Shown here: piece after piece, positions 20,203 through 30,025 of the stretch
Layout: every line of letters starts with the position of its first letter
Position numbering within the stretch: position 1 is the stretch's first letter
From: Desulfofustis sp.
GTDB lineage: Bacteria > Desulfobacterota > Desulfobulbia > Desulfobulbales > Desulfocapsaceae
Length of the DNA stretch: 64,000 nucleotides
Direction of reading: 5' to 3'
NCBI GenBank assembly: GCA_022340565.1
Contig: JAJDNR010000144.1
Span: 1 to 64,000 of the forward strand
Position numbers and translations under genes: made by a program
Notes under the pieces: generated by a model
The model's input: only the letters and a program-made list of their open reading frames with translations
What the model was told of the DNA's origin: nothing
Databases searched by the model: none

Positions 20203-20889
20203 ATGGCCGCCCAAGCCGCTGTTCTCACCATTAAAAAAGACTTCGATCGGCTGTCACCATCAGCATATGAGAAATTCTCTGGACTGCCCATCGGAAACAT
20301 CATCGACGCGCAGGGCAGGGTTGGCGCACTCGACTACCGAATCAAACCAATTACGACTGCGCACGCTTTTTCGGGGCCGGTGATAACGATAGATGCTGGA
20401 CCACGCGACAACCTTGCCGCATGGGTCGCCCTCGATTACGTGCAGGCGGGTGATGTGATGATGATTGCCACCGGCGGGTACGAGCTTTCCTCGGTGGTCG
20501 GCGACCTGTTCGTCGGTATGGCGAAAAATGCCGGGGTTGCTGGTATCGTCACCGACGGCGTGGTTAGGGACTTAGTGGGGCTGGAGGCGGTCGGCATACC
20601 GGTGTTTGCCCTCGGTATTTCCAGCAACTCCCCGCAGAAAAACGGCCCGGGAACAATCGGACTTCCCATCGTCATCGGCGGCATGTCGGTCGCTTCGGGC
20701 GATATCGCCTGCGGCGATCGGGACGGCGTGGTCGTCGTGAAGAAAGACCGGGTCGACGGCGTGGTCAGAGAACTGGGCACGGTTATCGCCAAGGAAGCAT
20801 CCATGGAGGCTGCGGTGAAAGCGGGAAAAACCATCCCCGACTGGGTGGCGTCGGCGAAATCAAACCTCGTCATCGACTACATCGCCTGA
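20203..20889 (+). CDS. RraA family protein (possible 4-hydroxy-2-oxo-acid aldolase)
   Basis: GDVMMIATGG, GVAGIVTDGVVRD, GDIACGDRDGVVVV. Confidence 0.85.
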   Translation: MAAQAAVLTIKKDFDRLSPSAYEKFSGLPIGNIIDAQGRVGALDYRIKPITTAHAFSGPVITIDAGPRDNLAAWVALDYVQAGDVMMIATGGYELSSVVGDLFVGMAKNAGVAGIVTDGVVRDLVGLEAVGIPVFALGISSNSPQKNGPGTIGLPIVIGGMSVASGDIACGDRDGVVVVKKDRVDGVVRELGTVIAKEASMEAAVKAGKTIPDWVASAKSNLVIDYIA

Positions 20890-20903
20890 AAGGGATTCGC
20901 GCC

Positions 20904-21875
20904 ATGCCGAAGATATTTTATAACAGCCTTGGCACCGAGGAGATGTATGGTCTGATTCGGGAAGTGATGCCCGAAGGTTTCGAACTGGTCACGCTCGAGA
21001 CGGACGAGGACGGAGAACGGCGCAGAAAAATAGGCGACTGCGAAGTGGCAATCGTTGCAGCCAAACCGATTGACACCTCAGTGATCGAGGCAGCTGGAAA
21101 GCTTCGGCTGGTTCATCATCAAGGTGTTGGCTATCACGATACCGTCGATACGCGCAGTTTGGTCAAGCGCGGCATCCGCCTCGCCCTCACTCCGGCAGGG
21201 ACCACAACAGGGGTGGCGGAGCACGCCCTCTTGCTGGCATTAGCCGCAGCGAAGCGGCTATCTTTCGCCGATTCCGAACTGCGCCGGGGACGGTGGCATA
21301 TCAATAGCCTGAGACCTGTATCGGTGGAGATATGCGGCAAGGTGGTCGGCTATATCGGTTTCGGGCAAATCGGCCAGGCGACAGCTCGGCGCTTCAAAGC
21401 CTTCGGGGCCACTGGAATGTACCATGACCCTTATGCATCCCATGATCCCAGGCGTGATGCGGAACTGGATGTGCGGCCTGGGGATCTTGAGGAGCTGCTG
21501 ACTCAATGCGATATCATCTCGATTCATACACCGCTGACTGATGAAACGCGTCATATGATCAGCTATGAGCAGTTTGCGATGATGAAGCCGACGGTAATCC
21601 TCGTCAACACGGCGCGTGGGCCGATCGTAAATGAAGCGGCCCTGGTCGACGCGTTGAGCAGCGGCCGGATACTGGCCGCCGGTCTCGATGTGTTCGAAAC
21701 CGAACCGGTGGATCCGAACAGCCCGCTCTGCGCGCTCGAAAACATCGTTATGACTCCGCATATTTCCGCGGGAACGATTGATGCGCTCAAAGGCAAGATG
21801 CGCGCATTATTTGCGAATCTAGAACGGTTTTTCAGGGGGGAGCCCCTGGAAAATGAAGTGAAGCTGAACCACTAG
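20904..21875 (+). CDS. D-2-hydroxyacid dehydrogenase
   Basis: GYIGFGQIG, IHTPLTDETRHMI, VNTARGPIVNEAALVDAL, TPHISAGT. Confidence 0.9.
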   Translation: MPKIFYNSLGTEEMYGLIREVMPEGFELVTLETDEDGERRRKIGDCEVAIVAAKPIDTSVIEAAGKLRLVHHQGVGYHDTVDTRSLVKRGIRLALTPAGTTTGVAEHALLLALAAAKRLSFADSELRRGRWHINSLRPVSVEICGKVVGYIGFGQIGQATARRFKAFGATGMYHDPYASHDPRRDAELDVRPGDLEELLTQCDIISIHTPLTDETRHMISYEQFAMMKPTVILVNTARGPIVNEAALVDALSSGRILAAGLDVFETEPVDPNSPLCALENIVMTPHISAGTIDALKGKMRALFANLERFFRGEPLENEVKLNH

Positions 21876-21974
21876 AGACAGGAGGAACAACAGCACAGCT
21901 CAGTAGAATTACCAGGACATCCAAAATTCGGTACGTAACGCGCTTGGTCTGAATAATCTTCATAGAGGAGGCAG

Positions 21975-23258
21975 ATGATGAAAACCACAATCAGGCTGAT
22001 GAAAACATTGTTGCTCGCGGTAATGGCTATGGCATTCACCGGTTCACCGGGAAAGGCGGAAACGGTATTGACCCTGTGGAGTCACTGGGCGGATCACGAG
22101 AGCAAACGCAGTTTCGTGGAAGGAGCTGCACGCGCCTTCGAGAGCGCCAATCCGGGAGTAAAAATAGAGGTTACCTGGTACGAGAAGCAGGCGCTGTATG
22201 CCGCTTTAAAGACCGCGCTGCGGGCCGGGCAGGCTCCCGATATATTCTACGCCGAGCCAAATCAGGTCGAATACCTGGAAAACAAGTTGCTCTACGATCT
22301 TTCGGACGCGATCTCCTGGGACAAGGTTGAAGGCTGGGCCAAGGATTCCTGGAGTTATAAAGGGGGGGTCTACGGACTTCCGCTGGAGGCCTGGACCGTT
22401 GAAATGTACTACAACAAGAAAGCTCTGGCGGATTTAGGTGTGACCTTGCCTGCCAACAAGCAACTGGGCCAGACTGAGTTCGTTGACCTGGTCAAAGCGT
22501 CGGCGGCAAAAGGTTTGACCCCCATTGCCCTCGGTGTCGGCGACCGACCGTATCCGGGAGCTTTTCTCACCCACGAGGCATTGATCCAAACTCTTGGAAT
22601 CGAGGATTACGACAAACTGCTCAAAGGTCAGCTGGATTGGGGTGATGATCGCGTCCGCAAGGCGCTCGAGTTCGTCAAGACCCTGGTCGACGCACAGGCT
22701 CTGCCGAGCAGTTTCTCCACCCTTAAGCTCGGTGAGTCCCACTTCTATTTCCACACCAAGCCGGGCGCATTGATGTTTCTGATGGGGAGCTTCTATCCGT
22801 CCCGTGCCTTCAACCCCCCCGACAAGGGAGGCCAGCCCGAGGGGTTCGAGTTGGGAGTGATGATGTTTCCGGCACTTGACGGGGCAGCCTGCCCGAACTG
22901 CAAATCGATTACGGTCGGCGGCAGTTATGTGGTGAACGCCGCTTCTAAAAATGCTGAACTGGCGGCCAAGTTCCTGAACTCATTCGCGACCCCTGAGATG
23001 GCCAATGAATGGCTCGACGTGGCTCTCGTTCAGACCGGCATCAAGGCGGATCCGAGCAAAATCCAGGGGCCCAATGCGGCATATTTTAAAGAACTCTCCG
23101 AAATCGACGGGATGTGCACGTTCTACGATGCACTTCCGATGGGCGTGATGACCGGCGAGGCGAATGAGGTGTTCACACAGGTGGTCAACCAGGCATTTCC
23201 GGCTGGACTGCTAAGTGTTGACGAAGTAATCGAAAAAATGAACGCGACTCGAAAATAA
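21975..23258 (+). CDS. Extracellular solute-binding protein (carbohydrate ABC, family 1)
   Basis: Signal peptide; TLWSHWADHESKRSFVEGAARAFESANPGVKIEV; gene context. Confidence 0.88.
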   Translation: MMKTTIRLMKTLLLAVMAMAFTGSPGKAETVLTLWSHWADHESKRSFVEGAARAFESANPGVKIEVTWYEKQALYAALKTALRAGQAPDIFYAEPNQVEYLENKLLYDLSDAISWDKVEGWAKDSWSYKGGVYGLPLEAWTVEMYYNKKALADLGVTLPANKQLGQTEFVDLVKASAAKGLTPIALGVGDRPYPGAFLTHEALIQTLGIEDYDKLLKGQLDWGDDRVRKALEFVKTLVDAQALPSSFSTLKLGESHFYFHTKPGALMFLMGSFYPSRAFNPPDKGGQPEGFELGVMMFPALDGAACPNCKSITVGGSYVVNAASKNAELAAKFLNSFATPEMANEWLDVALVQTGIKADPSKIQGPNAAYFKELSEIDGMCTFYDALPMGVMTGEANEVFTQVVNQAFPAGLLSVDEVIEKMNATRK

Positions 23259-23269
23259 TGATATGATGC

Positions 23270-23321
23270 CCGGTGCCGTCCAGATTTTCTGAAGATGAAA
23301 ACCGTATATGGACGGCACCGG
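23270..23321 (+). repeat. Intercistronic stem-loop after the substrate-binding-protein gene
   Basis: CCGGTGCCGTCCA (23270-23282) / TGGACGGCACCGG (23309-23321), 13-bp perfect arms. Confidence 0.85.
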
Positions 23322-23371
23322 CACCTCTATCCTTCACATCTGACGAATAATTAGTACGTGTGCGCACCGGT

Positions 23372-24271
23372 ATGAACAAGCAGAAAGATCTGTCGCAACC
23401 CCTCGGTGCAATCGTCACATTTCTCGTACCGGCGTTGACGATCTACGTCGCATTTACCGCTTACCCGGTCGTGCGGACGATCTACAACAGCTTTCATGAA
23501 GTCCTGCCGGGTCATCCTAATGAGTTTCTCGGCCTGCAGAATTATGTCACGCTCTATAACGACAAATATTTCTGGGGCTCGGTCAAGAACACCCTCACCT
23601 GGGCACTGACGGCCCCGTTTTTCGAGCAATTCTTTGCGATCCTCCTGGCCCTGGCCCTGTATGCCAGAATTCCCGGCGCCCGATTCTTCAGGATCGTCTG
23701 GTTCACGCCGGTGCTGATGTCCTTCGTCGTCGTCGGCATCATCTGGATGTGGATTTTTAATTACGACTGGGGAGCCTTGAACGTGATCCTGCGGGCAATC
23801 GGCCTCGAAAATCTGGCTATGAGCTGGCTCGGCGACCCGTCGATTGCGCTGCCGGCGCTGATTCTCGTGACTACCTGGATGTGGACCGGGTTCAACATGG
23901 TTGTGCTGCTTGCGGCGTTGCACTCGCTGCCGTCGGAAGTGCTCGAGGCTTCGGAGCTTGATAACTGCAATTGGCCGAAAAAGCTGTGGTTCGTGATCAT
24001 ACCGATGATCAGGCCGACCATCCTTAATCTGATCGTCCTGTCGTTCGTCGGCAAGATGAAGATATTCGACCTGGTCTGGATCATGACTAAAGGGGGACCG
24101 CTGTGGTCGACCGAAACGGTGTCAACCTACGTGTATAAACGGGCGTTTGAGTGGAACTCGTTCGATCTCGGTTACCCGTGTTCAATCGCGAGTGTCTGGT
24201 TTGTCATCGTACTTGCTGGGGTTCTTCTCCTCACCTTCATCTTCCGCCAGCGGGACAAGTTGGAGTATTGA
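23372..24271 (+). CDS. Carbohydrate ABC transporter permease (MalF-type)
   Basis: Multi-TM; EASELDNCNWPKKLWFVIIPMIRPTILNLIVL. Confidence 0.88.
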   Translation: MNKQKDLSQPLGAIVTFLVPALTIYVAFTAYPVVRTIYNSFHEVLPGHPNEFLGLQNYVTLYNDKYFWGSVKNTLTWALTAPFFEQFFAILLALALYARIPGARFFRIVWFTPVLMSFVVVGIIWMWIFNYDWGALNVILRAIGLENLAMSWLGDPSIALPALILVTTWMWTGFNMVVLLAALHSLPSEVLEASELDNCNWPKKLWFVIIPMIRPTILNLIVLSFVGKMKIFDLVWIMTKGGPLWSTETVSTYVYKRAFEWNSFDLGYPCSIASVWFVIVLAGVLLLTFIFRQRDKLEY

Positions 24272-24273
24272 CC

Positions 24274-25104
24274 ATGGCCTCGTTCTCCAGAAGCTGGAAA
24301 CATGTGTTACTGATATTCGTCCTGACTATATATACCGCCTATACTGCGGGGCCGCTGTTCTGGGTCGCGCTGATGTCGCTGAGGACGACGACCGAGATTG
24401 CCCATAACCCCTACGCCCTACCGGAAACCCTGCATCTGTGGAAATTTTCCGAGGCATGGGTCAACTCCAATTACAGCGTCTATTTTGCCAACAGCGTCAA
24501 AGTCGTGCTGTCGGCGGTGGCAATCATTACCCTGGTCGGCGGCATGGCCGCGCACTGCTTTGCCCGCTACCGATTCCCTTTGAGAAAGGTGCTCTACTTC
24601 ACCATTTTCAGCACCATCATCTTCCCGCCTCAGATTACGATCATCGCTCTTTTCCAGATCCTTGTCGAGTACGGTCTCTATAACTCTCTCGTGGGTCTGA
24701 TGCTTTCATACGTCGCCTTTCAGCTGCCGATCACCGTGTACATTCTCGAGAGTTTTTTTGCCCGTATACCGGCCGATCTCTACGATGCGGCGCGCATGGA
24801 CGGATATTCGGAATGGCAGATTTTCTGGAAAGTCAGCATGCCGGTGGCGCTGCCGGCGCTTTCGACGACCATTATTCTCAACACCATTCTCCTGTGGAAT
24901 GAATTCCTCTATGCTGTGGTACTGATTACCGATGAGTCGAAGCGGACGCTGCCGCTCGGAATACAGAAGTTCATGGGGGACCAACTTGAGGATATCGGCA
25001 TGATCTCTACCGGATTGATGATCGCGATCATCCCGGTGGTGATCATCTACGTGTTTTTTTCTGAACGGTTGATCCAGGGTATGACCGCGGGCGCCATCAA
25101 ATAA
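24274..25104 (+). CDS. Carbohydrate ABC transporter permease (MalG-type)
   Basis: YDAARMDGYSEWQIFWKVSMPVALPALSTT; start at ATG 24274 preferred over the longer listed ORF. Confidence 0.88.
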   Translation: MASFSRSWKHVLLIFVLTIYTAYTAGPLFWVALMSLRTTTEIAHNPYALPETLHLWKFSEAWVNSNYSVYFANSVKVVLSAVAIITLVGGMAAHCFARYRFPLRKVLYFTIFSTIIFPPQITIIALFQILVEYGLYNSLVGLMLSYVAFQLPITVYILESFFARIPADLYDAARMDGYSEWQIFWKVSMPVALPALSTTIILNTILLWNEFLYAVVLITDESKRTLPLGIQKFMGDQLEDIGMISTGLMIAIIPVVIIYVFFSERLIQGMTAGAIK

Positions 25105-25139
25105 CGGTCGTTTGGAGATCGTACTATCGGAGATACTCA

Positions 25140-26273
25140 ATGGCATTTGTTACCCTTGACGGCATAACCAAGGTCTACGAGAACTCGAGAGAGCCGGCGG
25201 TAAAGGACATCTCCTTCGAGGTCCGGGACGGTGAATTCATGGTCCTGCTTGGCCCGTCCGGTTGTGGAAAATCGACGGTTCTGCGTATGATAGCAGGGCT
25301 CGAGACGATCTCCGGCGGGGATCTGCGCATAGACGGCGAACGGATGAACAGCGTCCCAGCCAAGGACCGTGACATCGCGATGGTGTTCCAATCGTATGCG
25401 CTGTATCCGCACATGAAGGTCAGGGACAACCTGGCGTTTGGGCTTCGCCGCAGAGGCATATCCAGAAGCGACATAAACCGCCGCATAGAGCAGGTTGCAG
25501 AATCGCTTGGGCTGACACCGTATCTCGATCGGAAACCCCATGCGCTGTCTGGAGGGCAGCGGCAGCGGGTAGCGGTCGGCCGTGCGATCGTGCGTGATCC
25601 AAAGGTCTTTCTGTTTGATGAACCGCTGTCAAACCTCGACGCATCATTGCGTGTATCGACTCGAAACGAACTTGTTAACTTGCATAATCGCCTGGGTGCC
25701 ACAACGATTTACGTAACCCACGACCAGGTCGAAGCGATGACCATGGGAACGAGAATCTGCATCATCAACGACGGCAAGCTGGTGCAGATCGGCCCGCCGA
25801 TGGAGGTGTATCGGAAACCGGTCAACACGTTCGTGGCAGGGTTTCTCGGCAGCCCGCCGATGAATTTGATCGAAGCGGAACTGAAATCGGGCGCTGACGG
25901 TGCGTTCAAACTTGATATCGGCACCCAGTGCATTGAACTCCCTGAAGCGTGGATATCGTATTTGCAGGGGAAGTCCGGAAAAATCATTTTCGGCATCAGG
26001 CCCGAGGATATCTTTCTGTCGGGTCAGGACATGAAGCGCGGGGCGAATGCTGCGGTAACGATGACCGTAACTGCTGTCGAAGCACTCGGGGCGGAAACGA
26101 TCATTATTTTCGAGTTGGAAGGGGTGGACACCAAGGTGTTTGTGAAAGCTGATCGATATACCAGGGCGAACATCGGAGACACCATGCCGCTGTCGATCGA
26201 CATGGGAGTCGCCCGTCTGTTCGACCCGGTAACGACAAAAGTGATTTCCAACAACACTCAATTGAGCGGCTGA
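25140..26273 (+). CDS. ABC transporter ATP-binding protein (UgpC/MsmK-like)
   Basis: GPSGCGKST, LSGGQRQRVAVGRAIVRDPKVFLFDEPLSNLDA, C-terminal TOBE-like region. Confidence 0.93.
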   Translation: MAFVTLDGITKVYENSREPAVKDISFEVRDGEFMVLLGPSGCGKSTVLRMIAGLETISGGDLRIDGERMNSVPAKDRDIAMVFQSYALYPHMKVRDNLAFGLRRRGISRSDINRRIEQVAESLGLTPYLDRKPHALSGGQRQRVAVGRAIVRDPKVFLFDEPLSNLDASLRVSTRNELVNLHNRLGATTIYVTHDQVEAMTMGTRICIINDGKLVQIGPPMEVYRKPVNTFVAGFLGSPPMNLIEAELKSGADGAFKLDIGTQCIELPEAWISYLQGKSGKIIFGIRPEDIFLSGQDMKRGANAAVTMTVTAVEALGAETIIIFELEGVDTKVFVKADRYTRANIGDTMPLSIDMGVARLFDPVTTKVISNNTQLSG

Positions 26274-26294
26274 GAGTTAACGGTTCAAAGAATC

Positions 26295-27161
26295 ATGAGT
26301 ACGCATTCGGCAGCGGTTATTGAAAAAATCGACTGCCATTTTCATATCATCGACTTACGGCGGTTTCCTCTGGCAAAAGGTATGGGCTACCATCCCCGTT
26401 CGGACGAATCGGGGACGTTCGCTGAAATGTCTGAAACCTTCAAACTGCATGGCGTCCGAGCCGGTCTGGCTGTGCAACCGAGCGGCTATGGGTACGATAA
26501 CCGTGCACTTCTCGATGCAATAGAGAAGTCCAGCGGTTCCCTGATGGGCATTGGTGCTGCCGAGCCCGGGTGCACGCTGGAGGAACTCGCGGACCTGCAG
26601 GAACAGGGCGTGGTCGGTCTGCGTTTCAATCTTGTTGACTTCGATGAGCGGGGTTTAGCTCATACACAAGCCGGCCGTCTGTTGTCCATGATGAACGAAC
26701 TCGGTATGTTTGTGGACATACAATGTTCTCCGGACAAGCTAATGGAGGCGGCTCCGCTGCTCCTCAAGTCCCGAGCAAAGATTCTTGTCGATCATTGCGG
26801 AAGGCCCGACCCGTCGAGAGGAGTCGGGGAGAAATCATTTCAGGGGCTGCTGCGCCTGTCTGATTACTCGGAAATGTTCATAAAATTGTCGGGCCCGTTT
26901 CGAGAATCCCATGAACCGTTCCCGCACCGGGACCTCGATTCCTTCGTGCATCAGATCGTCGATGCCTTTTCCGTGAAGCGATGCGTGTGGGGGTCCGACT
27001 GGCCATTCATCAATATGGGGAGCAAGCCCCGGCCGGTCTACGAGCAGACGATTTCCTGGATTTCTGGCCTGCTGTCTGAGGATCAATTGAAATCGGTATT
27101 CATGGATACTCCAACCAGACTGTTCGGCTTTAAAGCGGGAAACTCAGATGGCGATCAATAA
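26295..27161 (+). CDS. Amidohydrolase family 2 protein (lactonase-like)
   Basis: IDCHFHIID, ILVDHCGRPDP, CVWGSDWPFIN. Confidence 0.85.
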   Translation: MSTHSAAVIEKIDCHFHIIDLRRFPLAKGMGYHPRSDESGTFAEMSETFKLHGVRAGLAVQPSGYGYDNRALLDAIEKSSGSLMGIGAAEPGCTLEELADLQEQGVVGLRFNLVDFDERGLAHTQAGRLLSMMNELGMFVDIQCSPDKLMEAAPLLLKSRAKILVDHCGRPDPSRGVGEKSFQGLLRLSDYSEMFIKLSGPFRESHEPFPHRDLDSFVHQIVDAFSVKRCVWGSDWPFINMGSKPRPVYEQTISWISGLLSEDQLKSVFMDTPTRLFGFKAGNSDGDQ

Positions 27162-28146
27162 AATGAGACTGGCCATCGCCGGTTCTGGCATGGTCACTGA
27201 CCATCATTGCCGGGCGTGGGCGAAGCTGCCCCATGTCGAGGTTGCGGCCATATGCTCCAGGCGCTATGACAACGCCGAGCGGCGAGCTCTGCAATTCGGC
27301 ATTCCCGCGGTCTTTGACGACTACACGCGGATGCTCGACACCGTAGAACCAGACGCCGTGGATATCGCGACGGTGCCTGAAGTGCATTTCGATCAGGTAC
27401 TCGAGGCAGCCGACCGGGGCATCCATGTACTCTGCCAAAAACCGATGACTCCCAGTCTTGCCGATTCCAGGCGTCTGGTCGATCAGGTGGCGGATAGGGT
27501 GCGGTTCATGGTCCACGAGAACTGGCGGTTCAGGCCCCAGTATCGCCGTATCTCCACATGGCTAAATGAAGACAAACTCGGAACCATCCATGATTTCAAG
27601 ATGACCGTCCGCAGTTCGGGGCTGATCACCCGGTCAAATTCCGGCCGGCTCTTCGCCATCGAGCGTCAACCATTTTTCACGACCCTCAAGCGGTTCATGA
27701 TCATGGAGGTGCTGATCCACCACCTCGACACAATGAGATTCTTGCTGGGGGATCTGCGGGTAACTGAAACCTCCCATGCACGAATCTGTCAGGAGATTGT
27801 CGGTGAGGATTTCGCTTCGATATCGCTTCGTACCGAGTCTGGCGCCCAAGGCAACGTTACCGGCAATTTCTCCGCCGCCGGTTTCCCGCCGCTTCCGGTG
27901 GACGATCTGGAGTTGATCGGCGACCGGGGCAGCGTGATATTCAGAAATCAGAAGTTGTCCCTGCTCGGCTCCGATCCAGAGGAGATAAACTATGACCGTG
28001 AGACTGCATATCAGCAGTCATATGACAACGCCATCGCTCACTTTGTAGCCTGTATGACCGAAAATATTCCTTTTGAGACCGACCGTATAGATAACCTCGC
28101 GACCCTTCAGCTCGTTGAAGATGCCTATCTGGCCGCGGAGCGGTGA
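27148..28146 (+). CDS. Gfo/Idh/MocA family oxidoreductase
   Basis: AIAGSGMVTDHH, HVLCQKPMTPSLADSRRLV; short overlap with the upstream gene. Confidence 0.9.
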   Translation: MAINKMRLAIAGSGMVTDHHCRAWAKLPHVEVAAICSRRYDNAERRALQFGIPAVFDDYTRMLDTVEPDAVDIATVPEVHFDQVLEAADRGIHVLCQKPMTPSLADSRRLVDQVADRVRFMVHENWRFRPQYRRISTWLNEDKLGTIHDFKMTVRSSGLITRSNSGRLFAIERQPFFTTLKRFMIMEVLIHHLDTMRFLLGDLRVTETSHARICQEIVGEDFASISLRTESGAQGNVTGNFSAAGFPPLPVDDLELIGDRGSVIFRNQKLSLLGSDPEEINYDRETAYQQSYDNAIAHFVACMTENIPFETDRIDNLATLQLVEDAYLAAER

Positions 28147-28181
28147 CAAATCGCTCGGGGAACCGCTCTTGATATATCCGG

Positions 28182-28838
28182 TTAAACAGCGGGCCGGCTC
28201 TCGATATAGGCCAGCTTCGATGGCAGGATGTGATCGAGGCAGAGTCTTACGAACTCCTCTCTGTTACCCTTCTCAAGCGCCTCGATCATCTGCCGGTGCT
28301 CCTGTCGGGCCCGCTCGAGGTTTTCCGGGTCGCCGATCCGATATGATCGAATGTTGTGGGCAAGCCAGGAAAGGTGGTTGATGCTTTCAACCAGGTATGG
28401 GTTGCCGCAGGCGCTGAAGAGGGTATCGTGGAAGTGGTTGTTGAGATCGTAAACCCTGGGCAGATCGTTGTCCTTTACCGCTTGTGAATGGGCTTCGTGG
28501 ATGGCGGTAAGCTCGGATATCAGTTCCCACTTGGCCGGCAGCGGGATTTTCTCGGCCGCGAAGCGCTGGAGCAGTTCACGCATTTCGTAAATCTGGTCGA
28601 CCTCGAGATTGGTAAAATCCCGTACTATGGCTCCGCGATTTCTTCTGCGGATGATGATTCCCATCTGCTCGAGTTTATTGAGTGCCGTCCGGATGGTATG
28701 CCGCTTGACCGCAAAGCGCTCGATCAATTCATCCTCGATCAGCCGTTCCCGGGGATGGAGACGACCAAAAATAATATCATGTTCGATTGCTTTGACAACC
28801 TTCTGGAGAGTGTTCTTGGTATTCTTCCCATCAGCCAT
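28182..28838 (-). CDS. GntR family (FCD) transcriptional regulator
   Basis: wHTH VKRHTIRTALNKLEQMGIIIRRRNRGAIV; FCD helical domain. Confidence 0.9.
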   Translation of the reverse strand: MADGKNTKNTLQKVVKAIEHDIIFGRLHPRERLIEDELIERFAVKRHTIRTALNKLEQMGIIIRRRNRGAIVRDFTNLEVDQIYEMRELLQRFAAEKIPLPAKWELISELTAIHEAHSQAVKDNDLPRVYDLNNHFHDTLFSACGNPYLVESINHLSWLAHNIRSYRIGDPENLERARQEHRQMIEALEKGNREEFVRLCLDHILPSKLAYIESRPAV

Positions 28839-29105
28839 GCCGAGCTCGTTTCAGAAATGGTTTTCTGTTTAAGGGAAACGACCGTAAAAGAGATCTATCC
28901 CAAACCGGCTATCTAACAATAATATTATTAATATTAATATTTGCTTTATTCAATAATCTTGTGATCCCAGGTTGCATGAACCTTTGCCGCATCCCTGATT
29001 AACTATGAATTCTTTCCGGGATCAGTATGTTGATGAGGGTACAATGTTTTTTAAAATGATGTCCGACTTCTCATCGCTCCTTCAAGACGGGATGGTTGTA
29101 TTGTT

Positions 29106-29144
29106 TTGACAATGCTGGAGACATCAATTAATAATCTGATATCA
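29106..29144 (+). promoter_or_regulatory. Promoter TTGACA-N17-TAATAA with an adjacent TGATATCA palindrome
   Basis: TTGACA 29106-29111, TAATAA 29129-29134, TGATATCA 29137-29144. Confidence 0.5.
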
Positions 29145-29260
29145 TACAAGTAATTTATAGCTTAAACCGGGTTGGTTTAGGTAATTTCCTGACTATAATC
29201 ACACCGCTCTTCCACTGCGGCGACTCGATCTACTGCCGACCACAACCCAGAGGAGGTGAC

Positions 29261-30025
29261 ATGAAGTTTATCCGAGACAGAATTCTCAGCGGTGAGTTGC
29301 TGTTTTCAATCGGAGCTCAGCTTGGCTCCAGTCTGACGGTGGAGATGATCTCCAACGCCGGTTTCGACTGGACCTGGATCGACTGTGAACACGGCACCGG
29401 AGATTACAGCGAACTCGTCCATCAGCTCCAGGTCGCGCGCCTGGGGAACGCCCCGGCGGTGGTCCGCATCTGCTGGAACATGCCCTGGCTGTTCAAACGG
29501 GTCCTCGACCTTGGCGCCGCCGGGATTATGGTACCGTATGTGAACACCGCGGCGGAAGCGGAAGCGGCCGTGGAGGCGCTGCGATACCAGCCGGAGGGTG
29601 TCCGGGGCGTTGCAGGATCCCCACCCTGCACCGGCTTCGCCCAGCACTTCGATCAGTACTTCGGCCAGGCCAACCACATGTTGACCCTGATGGCCCAGAT
29701 CGAAACCGTCGAAGCCGTTGAGAACGCCGCCTCCATAGCGGCGGTGCCCGGGGTCGATGTGCTGTTCGTTGGTCCTCTTGATCTCAGCGTCAGTCTTGGA
29801 GTCGCCAAGGATTTCCGGAACCCGCGCTTCGAAGCCTGCCTGGATTCTGTGGTTGAAAGCTGCAGAAGGCATGGTAAGGCTCCGGGTATTCTGACACCCA
29901 GTCTCGATTTCCTGCCGGCCTGGATCGACCGGGGATTCACCGTGTTCGTTGTCGGCTCCGACAGCATCCTTCTCACCAGAATGCTGGGAGACATTCAGGG
30001 AAGATGCGCGTCGCTGAAATCATGA
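29261..30025 (+). CDS. HpcH/HpaI aldolase family protein
   Basis: DWTWIDCEHGTGDY, GVRGVAGSP, AQIETVEAVENAASIAAVPGVDVLFVGPLDLSVSLG. Confidence 0.9.
   Translation: MKFIRDRILSGELLFSIGAQLGSSLTVEMISNAGFDWTWIDCEHGTGDYSELVHQLQVARLGNAPAVVRICWNMPWLFKRVLDLGAAGIMVPYVNTAAEAEAAVEALRYQPEGVRGVAGSPPCTGFAQHFDQYFGQANHMLTLMAQIETVEAVENAASIAAVPGVDVLFVGPLDLSVSLGVAKDFRNPRFEACLDSVVESCRRHGKAPGILTPSLDFLPAWIDRGFTVFVVGSDSILLTRMLGDIQGRCASLKS

Noticed and set aside
28138-28168. Possible bidirectional terminator GAGCGGT...ACCGCTC between convergent Gfo/Idh and GntR genes
   Set aside because: Only 7 bp with a long loop and no T-tract on either strand
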